This document shows, piece by piece, positions 26,861-37,180 of a stretch of DNA of 37,655 bases. The first letter of the stretch is position 1, and each line of letters begins with the position of its first letter. The DNA is from Frankiales bacterium. GTDB taxonomy: Bacteria > Actinomycetota > Actinomycetes > Mycobacteriales > SCTD01. The notes beneath the pieces were generated by a model. The model was given only the letters and a program-made list of their open reading frames with translations. It searched no databases and was not told the DNA's origin. Where the stretch lies: positions 1 to 37,655 of the forward strand of contig JAOPVD010000034.1 in the NCBI GenBank assembly GCA_025966295.1. Direction: 5' to 3'. Both the position numbers and the translations under genes were made by a program.

Positions 26861-27805
26861 TCAGGCGGGGGTGGCGGGGGCGGCGGCCGGATCGACGGGC
26901 GCGGCCGGCGGTGAGGTGGGCGCACCCGGCTCGCCGAACAGCGACTGCGCGGCCGAGACCCCGGCCACCACACCGGACGCCGCCGCGACCTGCACCAGCT
27001 GCAGGCCGGGCGTGAGGTCCCCCGCCGCCCAGACGCCGTCCACGGACGTCCGGCCGCAGTCGTCCACCTTGACATAGCCGTCCGCATCGAGCTCGCAGCC
27101 CAGCGCCACCGCCAGCTCGGTCCGCGGCTGGTGCGCGAGCGAGAAGAACACCAGCGAGCCCGGCAGCTGACGGCCCGAGCCCAGGCAGACCCCACGCAGG
27201 TCGCCGCGGCGCCCCAGGAACGACACCGCATCGTCCTCGACCAGCTCGACGCCGAGATCACGCAGGTAGGCCCGGCACTGCTCGTCGCCGCGGAACGCGC
27301 GCCCGTTGGTCACCACCGTCACCGACCGCGCCCAGTTCAGCAGCATCCCGGCGAAGCCCACCAGGTGCGGGTCCCAGCCCAGCGCCACCACGTCCCGGTC
27401 GCGGGCCTCGTAGCCGTCGCACGACGGGCAGTGGAACACCGAGGCGCCGTAGTGCTCCTCGAAGCCCTCCACGTCGGGGAAGGCGTCCTGCACGCCGCAG
27501 GCCAGCACCAGCCGGTGGGCCCGGTACGACGCGAGCTCGAACAGCCCGTCCCGGACGGTGACCGAGGACGCCGTCGTCGGCACCACCGACGCGGTCGGGT
27601 AGGCGAGCAGCTCCTTCCGACCCTGGGCCAGCAGGTCCATCGGCCGCTGGGGGTCGCGGCCCAGGTAGCCGTGCGATGACTCCACCGCGGCGGCCCGGTA
27701 CGCCCCGGAGTCCAGGACCACGACCGACCGGCGGTAGCGGGCCAGCCAGAGGGCCGCGGCGAGCCCGGACGGGCCGCCGCCCACGACGACGCCGTCGACC
27801 TCCAC
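26861..27805 (-). CDS. Thioredoxin reductase-like FAD/NAD(P) oxidoreductase
   Basis: A 314-residue flavoprotein of the low-molecular-weight thioredoxin reductase family. It has the FAD site VVVGGGPSGLAAALWLAR (residues 6-23), the redox motif CPSC (126-129) in place of the usual CATC, and the FAD-closing SVDGVWAAGDLTPGLQLVQ. The second nucleotide site is weak (ALGWDPHLVGFAGML instead of GxGxxA). The last 30 residues are Pro/Ala-rich. GTG at 27805. It lies 10 bases after recQ and is probably co-transcribed. True thioredoxin reductase is usually next to trxA, so a special thiol substrate is possible. Confidence 0.88.
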   Translation of the reverse strand: MEVDGVVVGGGPSGLAAALWLARYRRSVVVLDSGAYRAAAVESSHGYLGRDPQRPMDLLAQGRKELLAYPTASVVPTTASSVTVRDGLFELASYRAHRLVLACGVQDAFPDVEGFEEHYGASVFHCPSCDGYEARDRDVVALGWDPHLVGFAGMLLNWARSVTVVTNGRAFRGDEQCRAYLRDLGVELVEDDAVSFLGRRGDLRGVCLGSGRQLPGSLVFFSLAHQPRTELAVALGCELDADGYVKVDDCGRTSVDGVWAAGDLTPGLQLVQVAAASGVVAGVSAAQSLFGEPGAPTSPPAAPVDPAAAPATPA

Positions 27806-27814
27806 GTCGCGCCC

Positions 27815-29452
27815 CTACCCCGCTGCCGGCTGCTCGGCACCCGAGGTCAGCAGGCCGTTCGCCAGCACCGCGTCCAGCGACAGCGTCTTGTAGCCCTCCT
27901 CCTGGAACAGCACCGTGATCCGGTCGCCCTCGTAGCTCATCACCACCCCGGTCCCCCAGGTCGCGTGCTGCACCTCGGAGTCCAGCGGGAACGGCGAGGC
28001 GGCCGGGTCCGGCGCGGTCGCCGCGGCCCCGGCCAGGCAGCTGTCGCAGTTCCCGCACAGCTGCTCGAGCCGCTCGCCGAAGTACCCCAGCAGGTACTGC
28101 CGCCGACAGCCCTGGGTCTCGGCGTAGCCGCGCATCATGTCGACCCGGGAGCGCTCCACCCGGCGGCGCGACTCGGCCACCGCGACCGCCGCGGCGACCG
28201 CGTCGGACGGCACCGGGTCGCCGGTCAGACGGCCGTCGGGCAGCACCTCCACCGCCGCGACCTGCTCGAGCAGGTTGACCAGCCCGACGAGCCGGGTCGA
28301 GGACAGCCCCATCTCCTCGGCCAGCTCCGCGGGCGACACCGGCCCTGGGGCGTGCTTGACCAGGGTCGCGACCTTCTGCAGGGCCTGCTCATCGACGCCC
28401 CCGGAGGCGAAGAACTGCCGCAGCCCCAGGTCCTCCGGCCGGTAGTACAGCACCGCCTCGGCCGGCTCCCCGTCGCGGCCGGCCCGCCCGATCTCCTGGT
28501 AGTAGCTGTCCAGCGAGTCCGCCACCTCGGCGTGCAGGACGAACCGCACGTCCGCCTTGTCGATGCCCATCCCGAACGCCGTCGTCGCCACCACCACGTC
28601 CAGCTCACCGGCCATGAACCGCTCCTGCACCGCGGTGCGGTCCGCCGCCCTCAGCCCGGCGTGGTACGCCGCCGCATCGGCACCCAGGTCGGCCAGGGCC
28701 GCGGCGTAGGCGTCCGCCGAGGCCCGGGTCGCGGTGTAGACCAGGCCGGGCTTTGGCGAGCCCATCGCGCGCAGCAGCACCGCCTCGCGGCGCTGCTCGT
28801 CGGTGCGCACCCACTCCACGTCGAGCGAGAGGTTCGGGCGGTCGAAGCCCTGCACCAGCTGCACCGGGTCCCGCATGCCCAGCCGCTCGACGATCTCGGC
28901 CCGCACCGGCGGGGAGGCGGTGGCGGTGAGGGCCAGCACCCGCGGCCGACCGAGCCGCTCCACCACGGTGCCCAGCCGCAGGTAGTCCGGCCGGAAGTCG
29001 TGCCCCCACGAGCTGATGCAGTGCGCCTCGTCCACCACGAACATCGACGGCCGGGCCGCGGCCAGCGCCTCCAGCACCTCGTCCTTCGCGAGCTGCTCCG
29101 GCGCGAGGAAGATGAACTCCGCGTCACCCGCAACGACCGCCTCCAGCGCCGCGGACCGCGCCGTCGCCGACAGCGAGCTGTTGGCCTGCACCGCCCCGCC
29201 GGCCTCGACGTCGGTGAGCCCGGTGACCTGGTCGCGCTGCAACGCGATGAGCGGGGAGACCACCACCGTGGGGCCTTCCACCAGCACCGCCGGCACCTGG
29301 TAGACGGCGCTCTTGCCGGCCCCGGTCGGCATCACGACCAGCACGTCCCGGCCGGCCACGACCGCCTCCATCGCCTCGAGCTGTCCCGGTCGCAGGGTGG
29401 GCCAGCCGAAGACCTGCTCGGCGGTACGGCGGATGTCGTCGGCGCGCGACAC
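27815..29452 (-). CDS. recQ: RecQ family ATP-dependent DNA helicase
   Basis: A 545-residue 3'-5' helicase. Walker A MPTGAGKSA (residues 41-49), DEAH box VVDEAHC, ALTATASPPVRAEI (motif III), motif V/VI TTAFGMGIDKADVRF and QEIGRAGRDGEPA. The RecQ zinc site is CRRQYLLGYFGE followed by CGNCDSC. There is no HRDC domain; instead residues about 490-530 read VQHATWGTGVVMSYEGDRIT and VLFQEEGYKTLSL, like the Tudor-type C-terminal domain of UvrD/PcrA. GTG at 29452 follows GGAGG. Probably acts in DNA repair; the C-terminal domain may contact RNA polymerase, by analogy only. Confidence 0.93.
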   Translation of the reverse strand: MSRADDIRRTAEQVFGWPTLRPGQLEAMEAVVAGRDVLVVMPTGAGKSAVYQVPAVLVEGPTVVVSPLIALQRDQVTGLTDVEAGGAVQANSSLSATARSAALEAVVAGDAEFIFLAPEQLAKDEVLEALAAARPSMFVVDEAHCISSWGHDFRPDYLRLGTVVERLGRPRVLALTATASPPVRAEIVERLGMRDPVQLVQGFDRPNLSLDVEWVRTDEQRREAVLLRAMGSPKPGLVYTATRASADAYAAALADLGADAAAYHAGLRAADRTAVQERFMAGELDVVVATTAFGMGIDKADVRFVLHAEVADSLDSYYQEIGRAGRDGEPAEAVLYYRPEDLGLRQFFASGGVDEQALQKVATLVKHAPGPVSPAELAEEMGLSSTRLVGLVNLLEQVAAVEVLPDGRLTGDPVPSDAVAAAVAVAESRRRVERSRVDMMRGYAETQGCRRQYLLGYFGERLEQLCGNCDSCLAGAAATAPDPAASPFPLDSEVQHATWGTGVVMSYEGDRITVLFQEEGYKTLSLDAVLANGLLTSGAEQPAAG

Positions 29453-29518
29453 AGGGGGCCTCCAGGGTCAGGGACGCAGGCCCTACCCAGGAATCGGCAC
29501 CGCGACCGCCCGCTGGGC

Positions 29519-29524
29519 TAGGTT
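29519..29524 (+). promoter_or_regulatory. -10 box giving a leaderless transcript
   Basis: TAGGTT lies 6 bases before ATG 29531 and there is no Shine-Dalgarno sequence, the usual layout of leaderless actinobacterial mRNAs. Confidence 0.5.
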
Positions 29525-29530
29525 GCGGTC

Positions 29531-30016
29531 ATGACGAGCCCGCTGGGGCGGTACGCCGGGGAAGCCCACGACGCGCCGGTGACGGTGCGGCTGCTGGCCG
29601 CGCCGCTCAAGATCTGGCAGCGGGCGGCGGAGCACCACGACGAGCTGATGCGCGAGATGGCCCTGCTGGCGCTGTCCCCGACCCCGCCCGAGCTGCCGAC
29701 CCGGTTGCTGCAGCTCGTCGACCTGCTCGGCCGCCAGTACGGCGCGGCCGGCGCCCGGCCGGACGACGCCCGCGAACAGGCGATGGCCGCCGGACTGGAC
29801 CGCCTGGACCTGAGCTACGAGGTACCGCGGGGCATCGCCGCCGACGCGCAGCGGATGCGCGACCTGCTCGACGAGGTCGAGAACTACTGCCAGACCGACC
29901 TGCTGACGCTCGAGCAGTCGCCGGTGCAGGCCGCCTTCTCCCGCTGGTACATCGACCAGTTCGTGCAGCAGGCGGCCGGCCGGCCGGCGGTGCCCTGGCC
30001 CGGGCCCTGGGACTAG
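29531..30016 (+). CDS. Conserved actinobacterial-type hypothetical protein
   Basis: A 161-residue soluble, largely helical protein. It begins DAPVTVRLLAAPLKIWQRAA and continues HHDELMREMALLAL, LPTRLLQLVDLLGRQYG, LDRLDLSYEVPRGIAADAQR and LLDEVENYCQTDLLTL, ending with FSRWYIDQFVQQ. Proteins of this layout occur beside anti-sigma/anti-anti-sigma genes in actinobacteria, but none are here, and I do not know its role. The ATG start is placed by a -10 box 6 bases upstream (leaderless). Its last 4 bases overlap the end of convergent murB. Confidence 0.75.
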   Translation: MTSPLGRYAGEAHDAPVTVRLLAAPLKIWQRAAEHHDELMREMALLALSPTPPELPTRLLQLVDLLGRQYGAAGARPDDAREQAMAAGLDRLDLSYEVPRGIAADAQRMRDLLDEVENYCQTDLLTLEQSPVQAAFSRWYIDQFVQQAAGRPAVPWPGPWD

Positions 30017-30999
30017 AGCGAGCCGCCCACGACCACCGGCTCGTTGACCAGCTCGATCCCGAACCGCACCCGCACCCCGTCCCGGACCGTCCGCGCCAGC
30101 GCCAGCAGCTCCGCGGTGGTCGCGCCGCCCCGGTTGACCAGGGCCAGCGTGTGCTTGCTCGACAGGCCGACCGGGCCGTCGCCCCAGCCCTTCCCGAAGC
30201 CGCTGTGCTCGATCAACCAGGCGGCGCTGACCTTCACCAGGCCGGACGGGTCGGGCCACGACGGGGCGCCCTCCGGGGCCAGCGGCACCAGCGGGTTGGT
30301 GAAGAACGAGCCGGCGCTCACGCTGTCGGGGTCCGCCGGATCGAGCACCATGCCCTTGCCCCGGCGCAGCTCGAGCACCGCCTCGCGCACGTCCGCCGCC
30401 GGGGCGCGCTCGCCCAGCGCGACACCGAGCGCCCGCGCCAGCTCGGCGTACCGGACCGGGGCCGACAGCCGCCCGGCGCTCAGCTGGAGCAGCACCGACA
30501 GCACCACCCAGCGCTCCGGCTCCGCCTTGAAGGCGCTGTGGCGGTAGGAGAAGCCGCAGGCCGCGGCCGGCAGCACGGCGAGCTCCCCGGTGGTGCGGTC
30601 GAGCGCCCGCACCGAGACGACCGCGGTGGCGACCTCGGCGCCGTACGCGCCGATGTTCTGGACCGGGCTGGCACCGACGGTGCCCGGGATGCCGGACATC
30701 GCCTCGAGGCCGACCAGGCCCTCCGCGAGGGCGCAGGCGACGAGGCCGTCCCAGTCCTCGCCGGCCTGCACCTCGAGCCGGGTGCCGTTGCGCCGGATGC
30801 CGCGGGTGCGCACGAGCGCGACGGTGTCCAGGCCCTGGTCGGGCAGCACGACGTTGGAGCCACCGCCGAGCACGAAGACCCCCGGGCGGGCCGCCTCGAC
30901 AACGTCCTCGGCCGTGGTGCACTCGAGCAGCCGGCGGGCCGGACCACCGAGCTGCAGGCTGGTCAGCGGCGCGAGCGGGACATCGGTGCGCTCACGCAT
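30013..30999 (-). CDS. murB: UDP-N-acetylmuramate dehydrogenase
   Basis: Reduces UDP-N-acetylenolpyruvoylglucosamine to UDP-N-acetylmuramate with NADPH and FAD in peptidoglycan precursor synthesis. The 328-residue chain has LTSLQLGGPARRL, the FAD-binding VFVLGGGSNVVLPDQG (residues about 41-56), GLEAMSGIPGTVGASPVQNIGAYG (given here as two overlapping motifs GLEAMSGIPGTVG and PVQNIGAYG), SYRHSAFK, and SAGSFFTNP with the proton-donating Ser, and AAWLIEHSGFGKG. ATG at 30999; length is usual for the actinobacterial type. Confidence 0.95.
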   Translation of the reverse strand: MRERTDVPLAPLTSLQLGGPARRLLECTTAEDVVEAARPGVFVLGGGSNVVLPDQGLDTVALVRTRGIRRNGTRLEVQAGEDWDGLVACALAEGLVGLEAMSGIPGTVGASPVQNIGAYGAEVATAVVSVRALDRTTGELAVLPAAACGFSYRHSAFKAEPERWVVLSVLLQLSAGRLSAPVRYAELARALGVALGERAPAADVREAVLELRRGKGMVLDPADPDSVSAGSFFTNPLVPLAPEGAPSWPDPSGLVKVSAAWLIEHSGFGKGWGDGPVGLSSKHTLALVNRGGATTAELLALARTVRDGVRVRFGIELVNEPVVVGGSL

Positions 31000-31102
31000 C
31001 AGCCCGGCACCCGAGCAGCGGGGGCCGGCAGGAGCGCCCGGGTGGTCACGCCGCCAGAGTAGGAGACCAACTGCTGCGGGTCCCGGACGTGCTGTGCGGC
31101 GC

Positions 31103-31118
31103 GCGACCGGTGGGTCGC
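31103..31118 (-). terminator. Short hairpin downstream of the lipoprotein gene
   Basis: GCGACC (31103-31108) pairs with GGTCGC (31113-31118) over a 4-base loop, 17 bases past the lipoprotein stop. Nothing else is evident in the 135-base gap 31000-31134. Confidence 0.3.
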
Positions 31119-31134
31119 CGCGGAGCGGATCGGC

Positions 31135-32298
31135 TCAGCCCGAGAAGCTGCCGGCGCTCACCCCGGCGCCCACCCCCTCGCTGAAGCCCTGGAGGAGCTG
31201 GTCGAGCAGTGCCCCGACGTCGAAGCTGGAGACGTTGTCGGGGACCGTCACCTCGTCGGCGCGGTCGTCGATGTCCACGATCACCTCGGCGCCGGCGACG
31301 CTGTCCTTGCCGGGGTCCTTCGCGAGCTTGCGGATCGACTCGATGTCGACGGTGAACTGCGACAGGTGGCCGCTCTTGAGCGTGATGGTGCCGGTGGCCG
31401 GGCCGTCGAGGACGTTGTCGTCGATGACGGTCGGGTCGACGTCGACCAGCGCCTCGGCGAACGGCAGGCTCTTGGTGGTCTGCAAGATCTTGAGCGCTGC
31501 CTTCAGGGCCGGCCGGGCCTGCACCTTGACGTCCAGGACCCGGTCGGCCGAGGAGTCGTTGGCGTCGGTGACCGTGACGTAGGGCTTGACCGCGCCGAAG
31601 AGCCGCTTCCCGAGATCGCTGAGCGCGGCCGCGTCCGGCGTGTCGCCCGCTGCGCCACCCAGGCCCGGCGTCAGCTCGTCGGCCAGCTCCTTGAACTGCT
31701 CGATGTACTTGCTGAGGTCGAGCTTGATCCACTTGCCGGCGCGGACGTCGGCGAGGGCGGTGCCGAGCTCGGGCGGGCCGGACGCCGCCGCCTCGTCCAG
31801 CGTGGCGTCGAAGTCGTCGACCCCACCGGCCGCGGCCAGCCGGCCGATCGCCGTGAGGTCGACGTGGGCGTACAGCACGCCCCCGACGACCCGCAGCTCA
31901 CCCAGCGCGCTCCGGTCGTCGCGGACGATGAAGGCGAAGTTCACGTCCTTCAGCTGCTCGCTCAGGGTGGCGCCCGGGGTCCCGGCGGCGTTCTGCAGGT
32001 CCTTGAGCCGCTTGTCGCTGGCCGGGTCGACGACGTAGGTGATGCTGCCCTTGAGCAGCGACGTCATCAGCTCCGGCGGCGTGCTGCCGTCCTGGCTCGC
32101 GAGCTTCGCGACCGTGCCGTTCGGGTCGTTGAAGCGCAGCGTGAACGCCGCCGCCCGCGCGTCCTGGAGGTTGGTGCTCGCGGCGGCGAACTCCGCCTTG
32201 ATCGTCCGCTTCTTCTCCGTGCCGCAGCCGGCGGCTGCGGCCAGCGGAAGGGCCAGGACGAGGGTGCCGGCGGCGAGCCGGCGGGAGGGACGGGCCAC
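31135..32298 (-). CDS. Secreted lipoprotein, LppX/LprG-like or unknown
   Basis: A 387-residue lipoprotein. The N-terminus MARPSRRLAAGTLVLALPLA ends in the lipobox AAAGC with lipidated C25 and is followed by GTEKKRTIK. The mature part alternates helices and strands (TNLQDARAAAFTLRFNDPNG, GSITYVVDP, GVLYAHVDLTAIGRL, GKWIKLDLSKYIEQ, YVTVTDANDSSADRVLDVKV, GHLSQFTVDIESI), a pattern like the one-sided beta-sheet lipid carriers of the LprG/LppX or YcnI-like type, but I cannot place it firmly. GTG at 32298 follows TTTGGAG. Divergent from helD. Probably sits on the outer face of the membrane. Confidence 0.82.
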   Translation of the reverse strand: MARPSRRLAAGTLVLALPLAAAAGCGTEKKRTIKAEFAAASTNLQDARAAAFTLRFNDPNGTVAKLASQDGSTPPELMTSLLKGSITYVVDPASDKRLKDLQNAAGTPGATLSEQLKDVNFAFIVRDDRSALGELRVVGGVLYAHVDLTAIGRLAAAGGVDDFDATLDEAAASGPPELGTALADVRAGKWIKLDLSKYIEQFKELADELTPGLGGAAGDTPDAAALSDLGKRLFGAVKPYVTVTDANDSSADRVLDVKVQARPALKAALKILQTTKSLPFAEALVDVDPTVIDDNVLDGPATGTITLKSGHLSQFTVDIESIRKLAKDPGKDSVAGAEVIVDIDDRADEVTVPDNVSSFDVGALLDQLLQGFSEGVGAGVSAGSFSG

Positions 32299-32463
32299 GG
32301 AAATCTCCAAAGTAGGGGGTGCAGCTCGGCAGTCTGCCCGCTGGAACCCGCTCTGCCGGTCGAGATGGGCGAAATGTGGCTCACGATCTGATGTCGATGC
32401 CCGGACAGGGCACACTGTTCCGCCGGTCGGAGCAACGACGTGGAGCAGCGAGGGAGGTACGGC

Positions 32464-34605
32464 GTGGGAGACCTGGAGCGCGAGATCGCGCGGGAGCAGG
32501 CGGTGGTCGACCGCGCCCTGACCCGCCTGGAGGTGCTGCGCACCGTGGCAGCGCAGCGCGAGCGGGAGTCGCTGCACGGCACCGGTACCGGCACGCCGCA
32601 GGCGGTCTACGAGCGCGACGTGCAGGCCCTGGCCGCCGCGGCCCGCCGGGTGGACCTCGACGCCGCGGGTGAGGGCCTGGTGTTCGGCCGGCTCGACGTG
32701 CTCGAGGGCCCGGCCCTGCACATCGGCCGGCTCGGCCTGCGGACCGAGGACCAGGAGCCGATCGTCGTCGACTGGCGGGCCCCGGCCGCCGCGCCGTTCT
32801 ACCGGGCGACCGCCGCCGACCCGCTCGGGGTCGTGCGCCGCCGCACGATCAGCTGCCGCGGCCCGCAGGTCACCGGCGTCGAGGACGAGCTGCTCGACCC
32901 GGACGCGCACCTGGACGGCACCATCGTCGGTGATGGGGCGTTCCTCGCCGCGGTCTCCCGCGAGCGCGGTGCCCACATGCGCGACATCGTCGCCACCATC
33001 CAGCGCGAGCAGGACCTGGCGGTGCGCGCCCCCGACGACGGCGCCCTGGTCGTCACCGGCGGCCCCGGCACCGGCAAGACCGCCGTGGCGCTGCACCGGG
33101 TCGCCTACCTGATGTACGCCCGCCGCGAGTGGTACGGCCGGCGCGGCGTGCTGGTCGTCGGTCCGTCGCCGGTCTTCGTCGACTACATCGGCGCGGTCCT
33201 GCCGTCCCTGGGCGAGACCAGCGTGCGGCTCGCCGACCTCGGCCGGGTGCCGGTGCTGCCGCGCAGCCTCACCCTGGACGGCGACGACGACCCGGCGGCG
33301 GTCGCGGTCAAGGGCTCCGCCCGGATGGCAACGCTGCTCAAGCGGGCGGTGCGGCACCTGGCCGGCGCCCAGCGGATCAGCGACCTGGAGCTGATCCACT
33401 GGGGGTACGCGTTCACGCTGCCCGTCGACGAGCTGCTCCGCCGCCGCTCGCAGGTCGGGCGGTCGCCGCGCAGCCACAACGCCGGCCGCACCGCCTACGT
33501 CGCCGCGCTGGTGGAGGTGGCGTGGCGGGCCTGGGAGCGGCGCCCGCAGGCCGCCAAGCCCGAGCCCGGCGACCGGGAGGACTTCGGCCGCTGGCTGCGC
33601 AGCGACCCGGCTTTCGTCCGCGAGGTCGACAAGGCCTGGCCGGTGCTCGCGCCGCTGCAGGTGCTCGACGCGCTCCGCACCGGCAAGGTCCCGCTCGCCA
33701 AGGTCGCCGGCGGCCTGTACGACGACACCGAGCAGGCGGTGCTCGCCCGCAGTTGGCCCAGCACGTCGTTCTCGGCCGCCGACGCGGCGGTGCTCGACGA
33801 GCTCGCCACCATCCTGGGCCCGCCGCCGGAGCCCGAGGTCGACCCGGACGACGCGTGGGACGAGCTGTCCGAGCTCGACGCCCTGGCCGCCGAGCACGGG
33901 GTGACGACCTTCGCCGACCGCAACCGCGGGGCGACTCGCGCCCCGGCGCTGGACGCCGACTACCGCACCTACGCGCACGTCGTGGTCGACGAGGCGCAGG
34001 ACGTCACGCCGATGCAGTGGCGGATGCTGGGCCGCCGGGCCCGCGGTGCCACCTGGACGATCGTCGGCGACTGGGCGCAGTCGGCCTGGCCGGACGTGGA
34101 GGAGGTCCGGCGGGCGATGGACGAGGTGCTCGGCAAGGCGCGGTTGCGCAGCTCCGAGCTGTCCACCAACTACCGCACCAGCACCGAGATCGCCGACCTG
34201 GCCGCCCGCGTGCTGCACCGGATCGACCCCGCGGCGGTCGCCCCCGAGGCGGTCCGCTCCACCGGCGTGGTCCCGGACTGGGTCGTCACCGACGACGTCG
34301 TGGCGGCCCTGCCCGCGGCGCTGTCCGCCTTGCTCGACCAGGTGGGCGGCACCGTCGGCGTCGTCGTGCCACGCGCCCTCCGGGCCGCCGTACGCGCGGT
34401 CGTCGACGACCCCCGGGTCGCGGTCGTCGACACCTGGCAGGTCAAGGGGCTGGAGTACGACGGCTGCGTCGTGCTGGCACCCGAGGCCGTGGTCGCCGAG
34501 GCGCTCACCGAGAAGGCCGGCCTCCGGACGCTGTACGTCGCGCTGACCCGCGCCACGCAGCGCCTGGTCGTGCTGTCGACGCACGCCGAGGTGTGGCTCG
34601 ACTGA
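32464..34605 (+). CDS. helD: HelD-type RNA polymerase recycling helicase
   Basis: A 713-residue superfamily 1 ATPase. The N-terminal LEREIAREQAVVDRALTRLE coiled coil reaches into RNA polymerase in this family; then DWRAPAAAPFYRAT, ISCRGPQVTGVEDELL, Walker A GGPGTGKTAVALHR (about residue 199), the long helical insert, Walker B VVVDEAQDVTPMQWRML (about residue 505), TIVGDWAQSAWPDVEE, LSTNYRTSTEIADLA, QVKGLEYDGCVVLAPE and YVALTRATQRLVVL. These are typical of HelD, which strips stalled RNA polymerase from DNA; in mycobacteria and relatives some copies confer rifamycin protection. GTG at 32464 follows GGGAGG with good spacing; GTG at 32440 is less likely. Confidence 0.92.
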   Translation: MGDLEREIAREQAVVDRALTRLEVLRTVAAQRERESLHGTGTGTPQAVYERDVQALAAAARRVDLDAAGEGLVFGRLDVLEGPALHIGRLGLRTEDQEPIVVDWRAPAAAPFYRATAADPLGVVRRRTISCRGPQVTGVEDELLDPDAHLDGTIVGDGAFLAAVSRERGAHMRDIVATIQREQDLAVRAPDDGALVVTGGPGTGKTAVALHRVAYLMYARREWYGRRGVLVVGPSPVFVDYIGAVLPSLGETSVRLADLGRVPVLPRSLTLDGDDDPAAVAVKGSARMATLLKRAVRHLAGAQRISDLELIHWGYAFTLPVDELLRRRSQVGRSPRSHNAGRTAYVAALVEVAWRAWERRPQAAKPEPGDREDFGRWLRSDPAFVREVDKAWPVLAPLQVLDALRTGKVPLAKVAGGLYDDTEQAVLARSWPSTSFSAADAAVLDELATILGPPPEPEVDPDDAWDELSELDALAAEHGVTTFADRNRGATRAPALDADYRTYAHVVVDEAQDVTPMQWRMLGRRARGATWTIVGDWAQSAWPDVEEVRRAMDEVLGKARLRSSELSTNYRTSTEIADLAARVLHRIDPAAVAPEAVRSTGVVPDWVVTDDVVAALPAALSALLDQVGGTVGVVVPRALRAAVRAVVDDPRVAVVDTWQVKGLEYDGCVVLAPEAVVAEALTEKAGLRTLYVALTRATQRLVVLSTHAEVWLD

Positions 34606-34606
34606 G

Positions 34607-35035
34607 CTACGGCAGCGAGGTGGCGCGCCGGTCCCACTCGGTGCGGAACACCTGCTCCAGCGAGGGGTGCCGCGCGAACAGGCCGGTGAGGTCGTCGTAG
34701 CCGAGCCGCAGGGCCCGTACCTCGCCGGAGGTGATGACCGTGGCGTTGCGGCGCTTCTGCTCCACGAGCGCGGCCTCCCCGATGAGCGCTCCGGCGTGCA
34801 GCTCGGCGACGACCTCGGCGCCGTGCCGGACCTCGGTGTCGCCCGACATCAGCACGTAGCAGGAGTCGGCCGGGGTGTTCTCGCTCATGAGCGCCCAGCC
34901 GTCCGGCAGGTGCACCACCCGGCCGCTGCCGGCCAGCGCGTCCAGCGCCTTCCGGTCGACGTGCGCGAACACCTCGAGGCCGGCCAGCTCGTCGGCGAGG
35001 GCCTTGGTCTGCTTGTCCTGCTTGTGGAGCGCCAT
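34607..35035 (-). CDS. Cyclic nucleotide-binding (Crp-like) domain protein
   Basis: A 142-residue protein that is essentially one cNMP-binding beta-roll. Segments: LEVFAHVDRKALDALAGSG, VVHLPDGWALMSENTPADSC, YVLMSGDTEVRHGAEVVAEL, GALIGEAALVEQKRRNATVI and ALRLGYDDLTGLFARHP. The phosphate-binding cassette is HAGALIGEAALVEQKRRNAT; RNAT in place of the usual RxA suggests phosphate binding is retained but altered. There is no DNA-binding helix-turn-helix, so it is not a Crp/Fnr activator by itself. ATG at 35035 follows GGAGACG. Convergent with helD, 1 base apart. Confidence 0.88.
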   Translation of the reverse strand: MALHKQDKQTKALADELAGLEVFAHVDRKALDALAGSGRVVHLPDGWALMSENTPADSCYVLMSGDTEVRHGAEVVAELHAGALIGEAALVEQKRRNATVITSGEVRALRLGYDDLTGLFARHPSLEQVFRTEWDRRATSLP

Positions 35036-35102
35036 CGGTCGTCTCCTCTCGAAGCCGACCACCACCCTGCCCCTCCAGCACCCAGCCGACAAGGACCTCC
35101 GG

Positions 35103-36253
<1,151 letters not shown>

Positions 36254-36257
<4 letters not shown>

Positions 36258-37180
36258 GACGTGATCTCCTTGGCGAGGGCCTGGACGGCCCGGGACGGGC
36301 TGGGGCGGCCGAGATGGCCGGCCATCCACACGCTGGTGCGAGTGAGGGCCTCGAGGTCGACGCCGGTCTCGATGCCGAGGCCGTGCAGCTGCCAGAGCAG
36401 GTCCTCGGTGGCGAGGTTGCCGGTGGCGCTCTTGGCGTAGGGGCAGCCGCCGAGGCCGCCGGCGCTGGCGTCCACCACGGTGATGCCGTGCTGCAACGCG
36501 ATGAGGGTGTTGGCGAGCGCCTGGCCGTAGGTGTCGTGGAAGTGCACGGCCAGCTGGCCGACCGAGACGCCCTGCTGGCCCAGCGCCTCGAGCAGCGCCA
36601 CGACCTGACCCGGGGTGGCGACGCCGATGGTGTCGCCCAGGCTGAGCTCGGTGACGCCCATGTCGATCAGCGTCCTGGCGTGGCCCGCGACGACGTGCGG
36701 GTCCACGGCGCCCTCCCACGGGTCGCCGAAGCACATCGACAGGTAGCCGCGCACCGCGACGCCCGCGCCGCGGGCCCGGTCGACGACTGGCCGGAACATC
36801 TCGAGCGACTCCGCGACCGAGCGGTTGAGGTTCTTCTGCGCGAAGGTCTCGGTGGCGCTGCCGAAGACCGCGATCTCCCGCACGCCGGCGGCGAGCGCCC
36901 GCTCGAGGCCCTTGCCGTTGGGGACCAGCACCGGCATCCGCACGCCCTCGGGCGCCGGTCCCAGGGCGGCGAGCAGCTCGGCGGCGTCGGCCAGCTGGGG
37001 CACCCAGGTCGGGCTGACGAAGCTGGTGGTCTCGACGGCGCAGTGCCCGGCCGCGAGCAGCTGCCGGACGAACTCGGCCTTCACCTCGACGGGGATCAGG
37101 CCCGACTCGTTCTGCAGCCCGTCCCGCGGGCCGACCTCGTAGACGGTGACGCGCTTGGGTAGCCCGGGCAGCGGGGTCAC
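36254..37180 (-). CDS. Hydroxymethylglutaryl-CoA lyase
   Basis: Cleaves HMG-CoA to acetyl-CoA and acetoacetate, the last step of leucine breakdown. A 308-residue TIM barrel: VYEVGPRDGLQNE (residues about 13-25, with the metal-binding Asp), VETTSFVSPTWVPQLAD, FGSATETFAQKNLN, VRGYLSMCFGDPWEG, LSLGDTIGVATPGQV, VHFHDTYGQALANTL (metal His pair) and the signature GLGGCPYAKSATGNLATED with the catalytic Cys. GTG at 37180 overlaps the carboxylase stop (GTGA). Confidence 0.95.

Noticed and set aside
31135-34584. A 1149-residue minus-strand open frame covering the lipoprotein and helD region
   Set aside because: Only the part from 32298 onward, with its lipoprotein signal, is real; the upstream part is antisense to helD.
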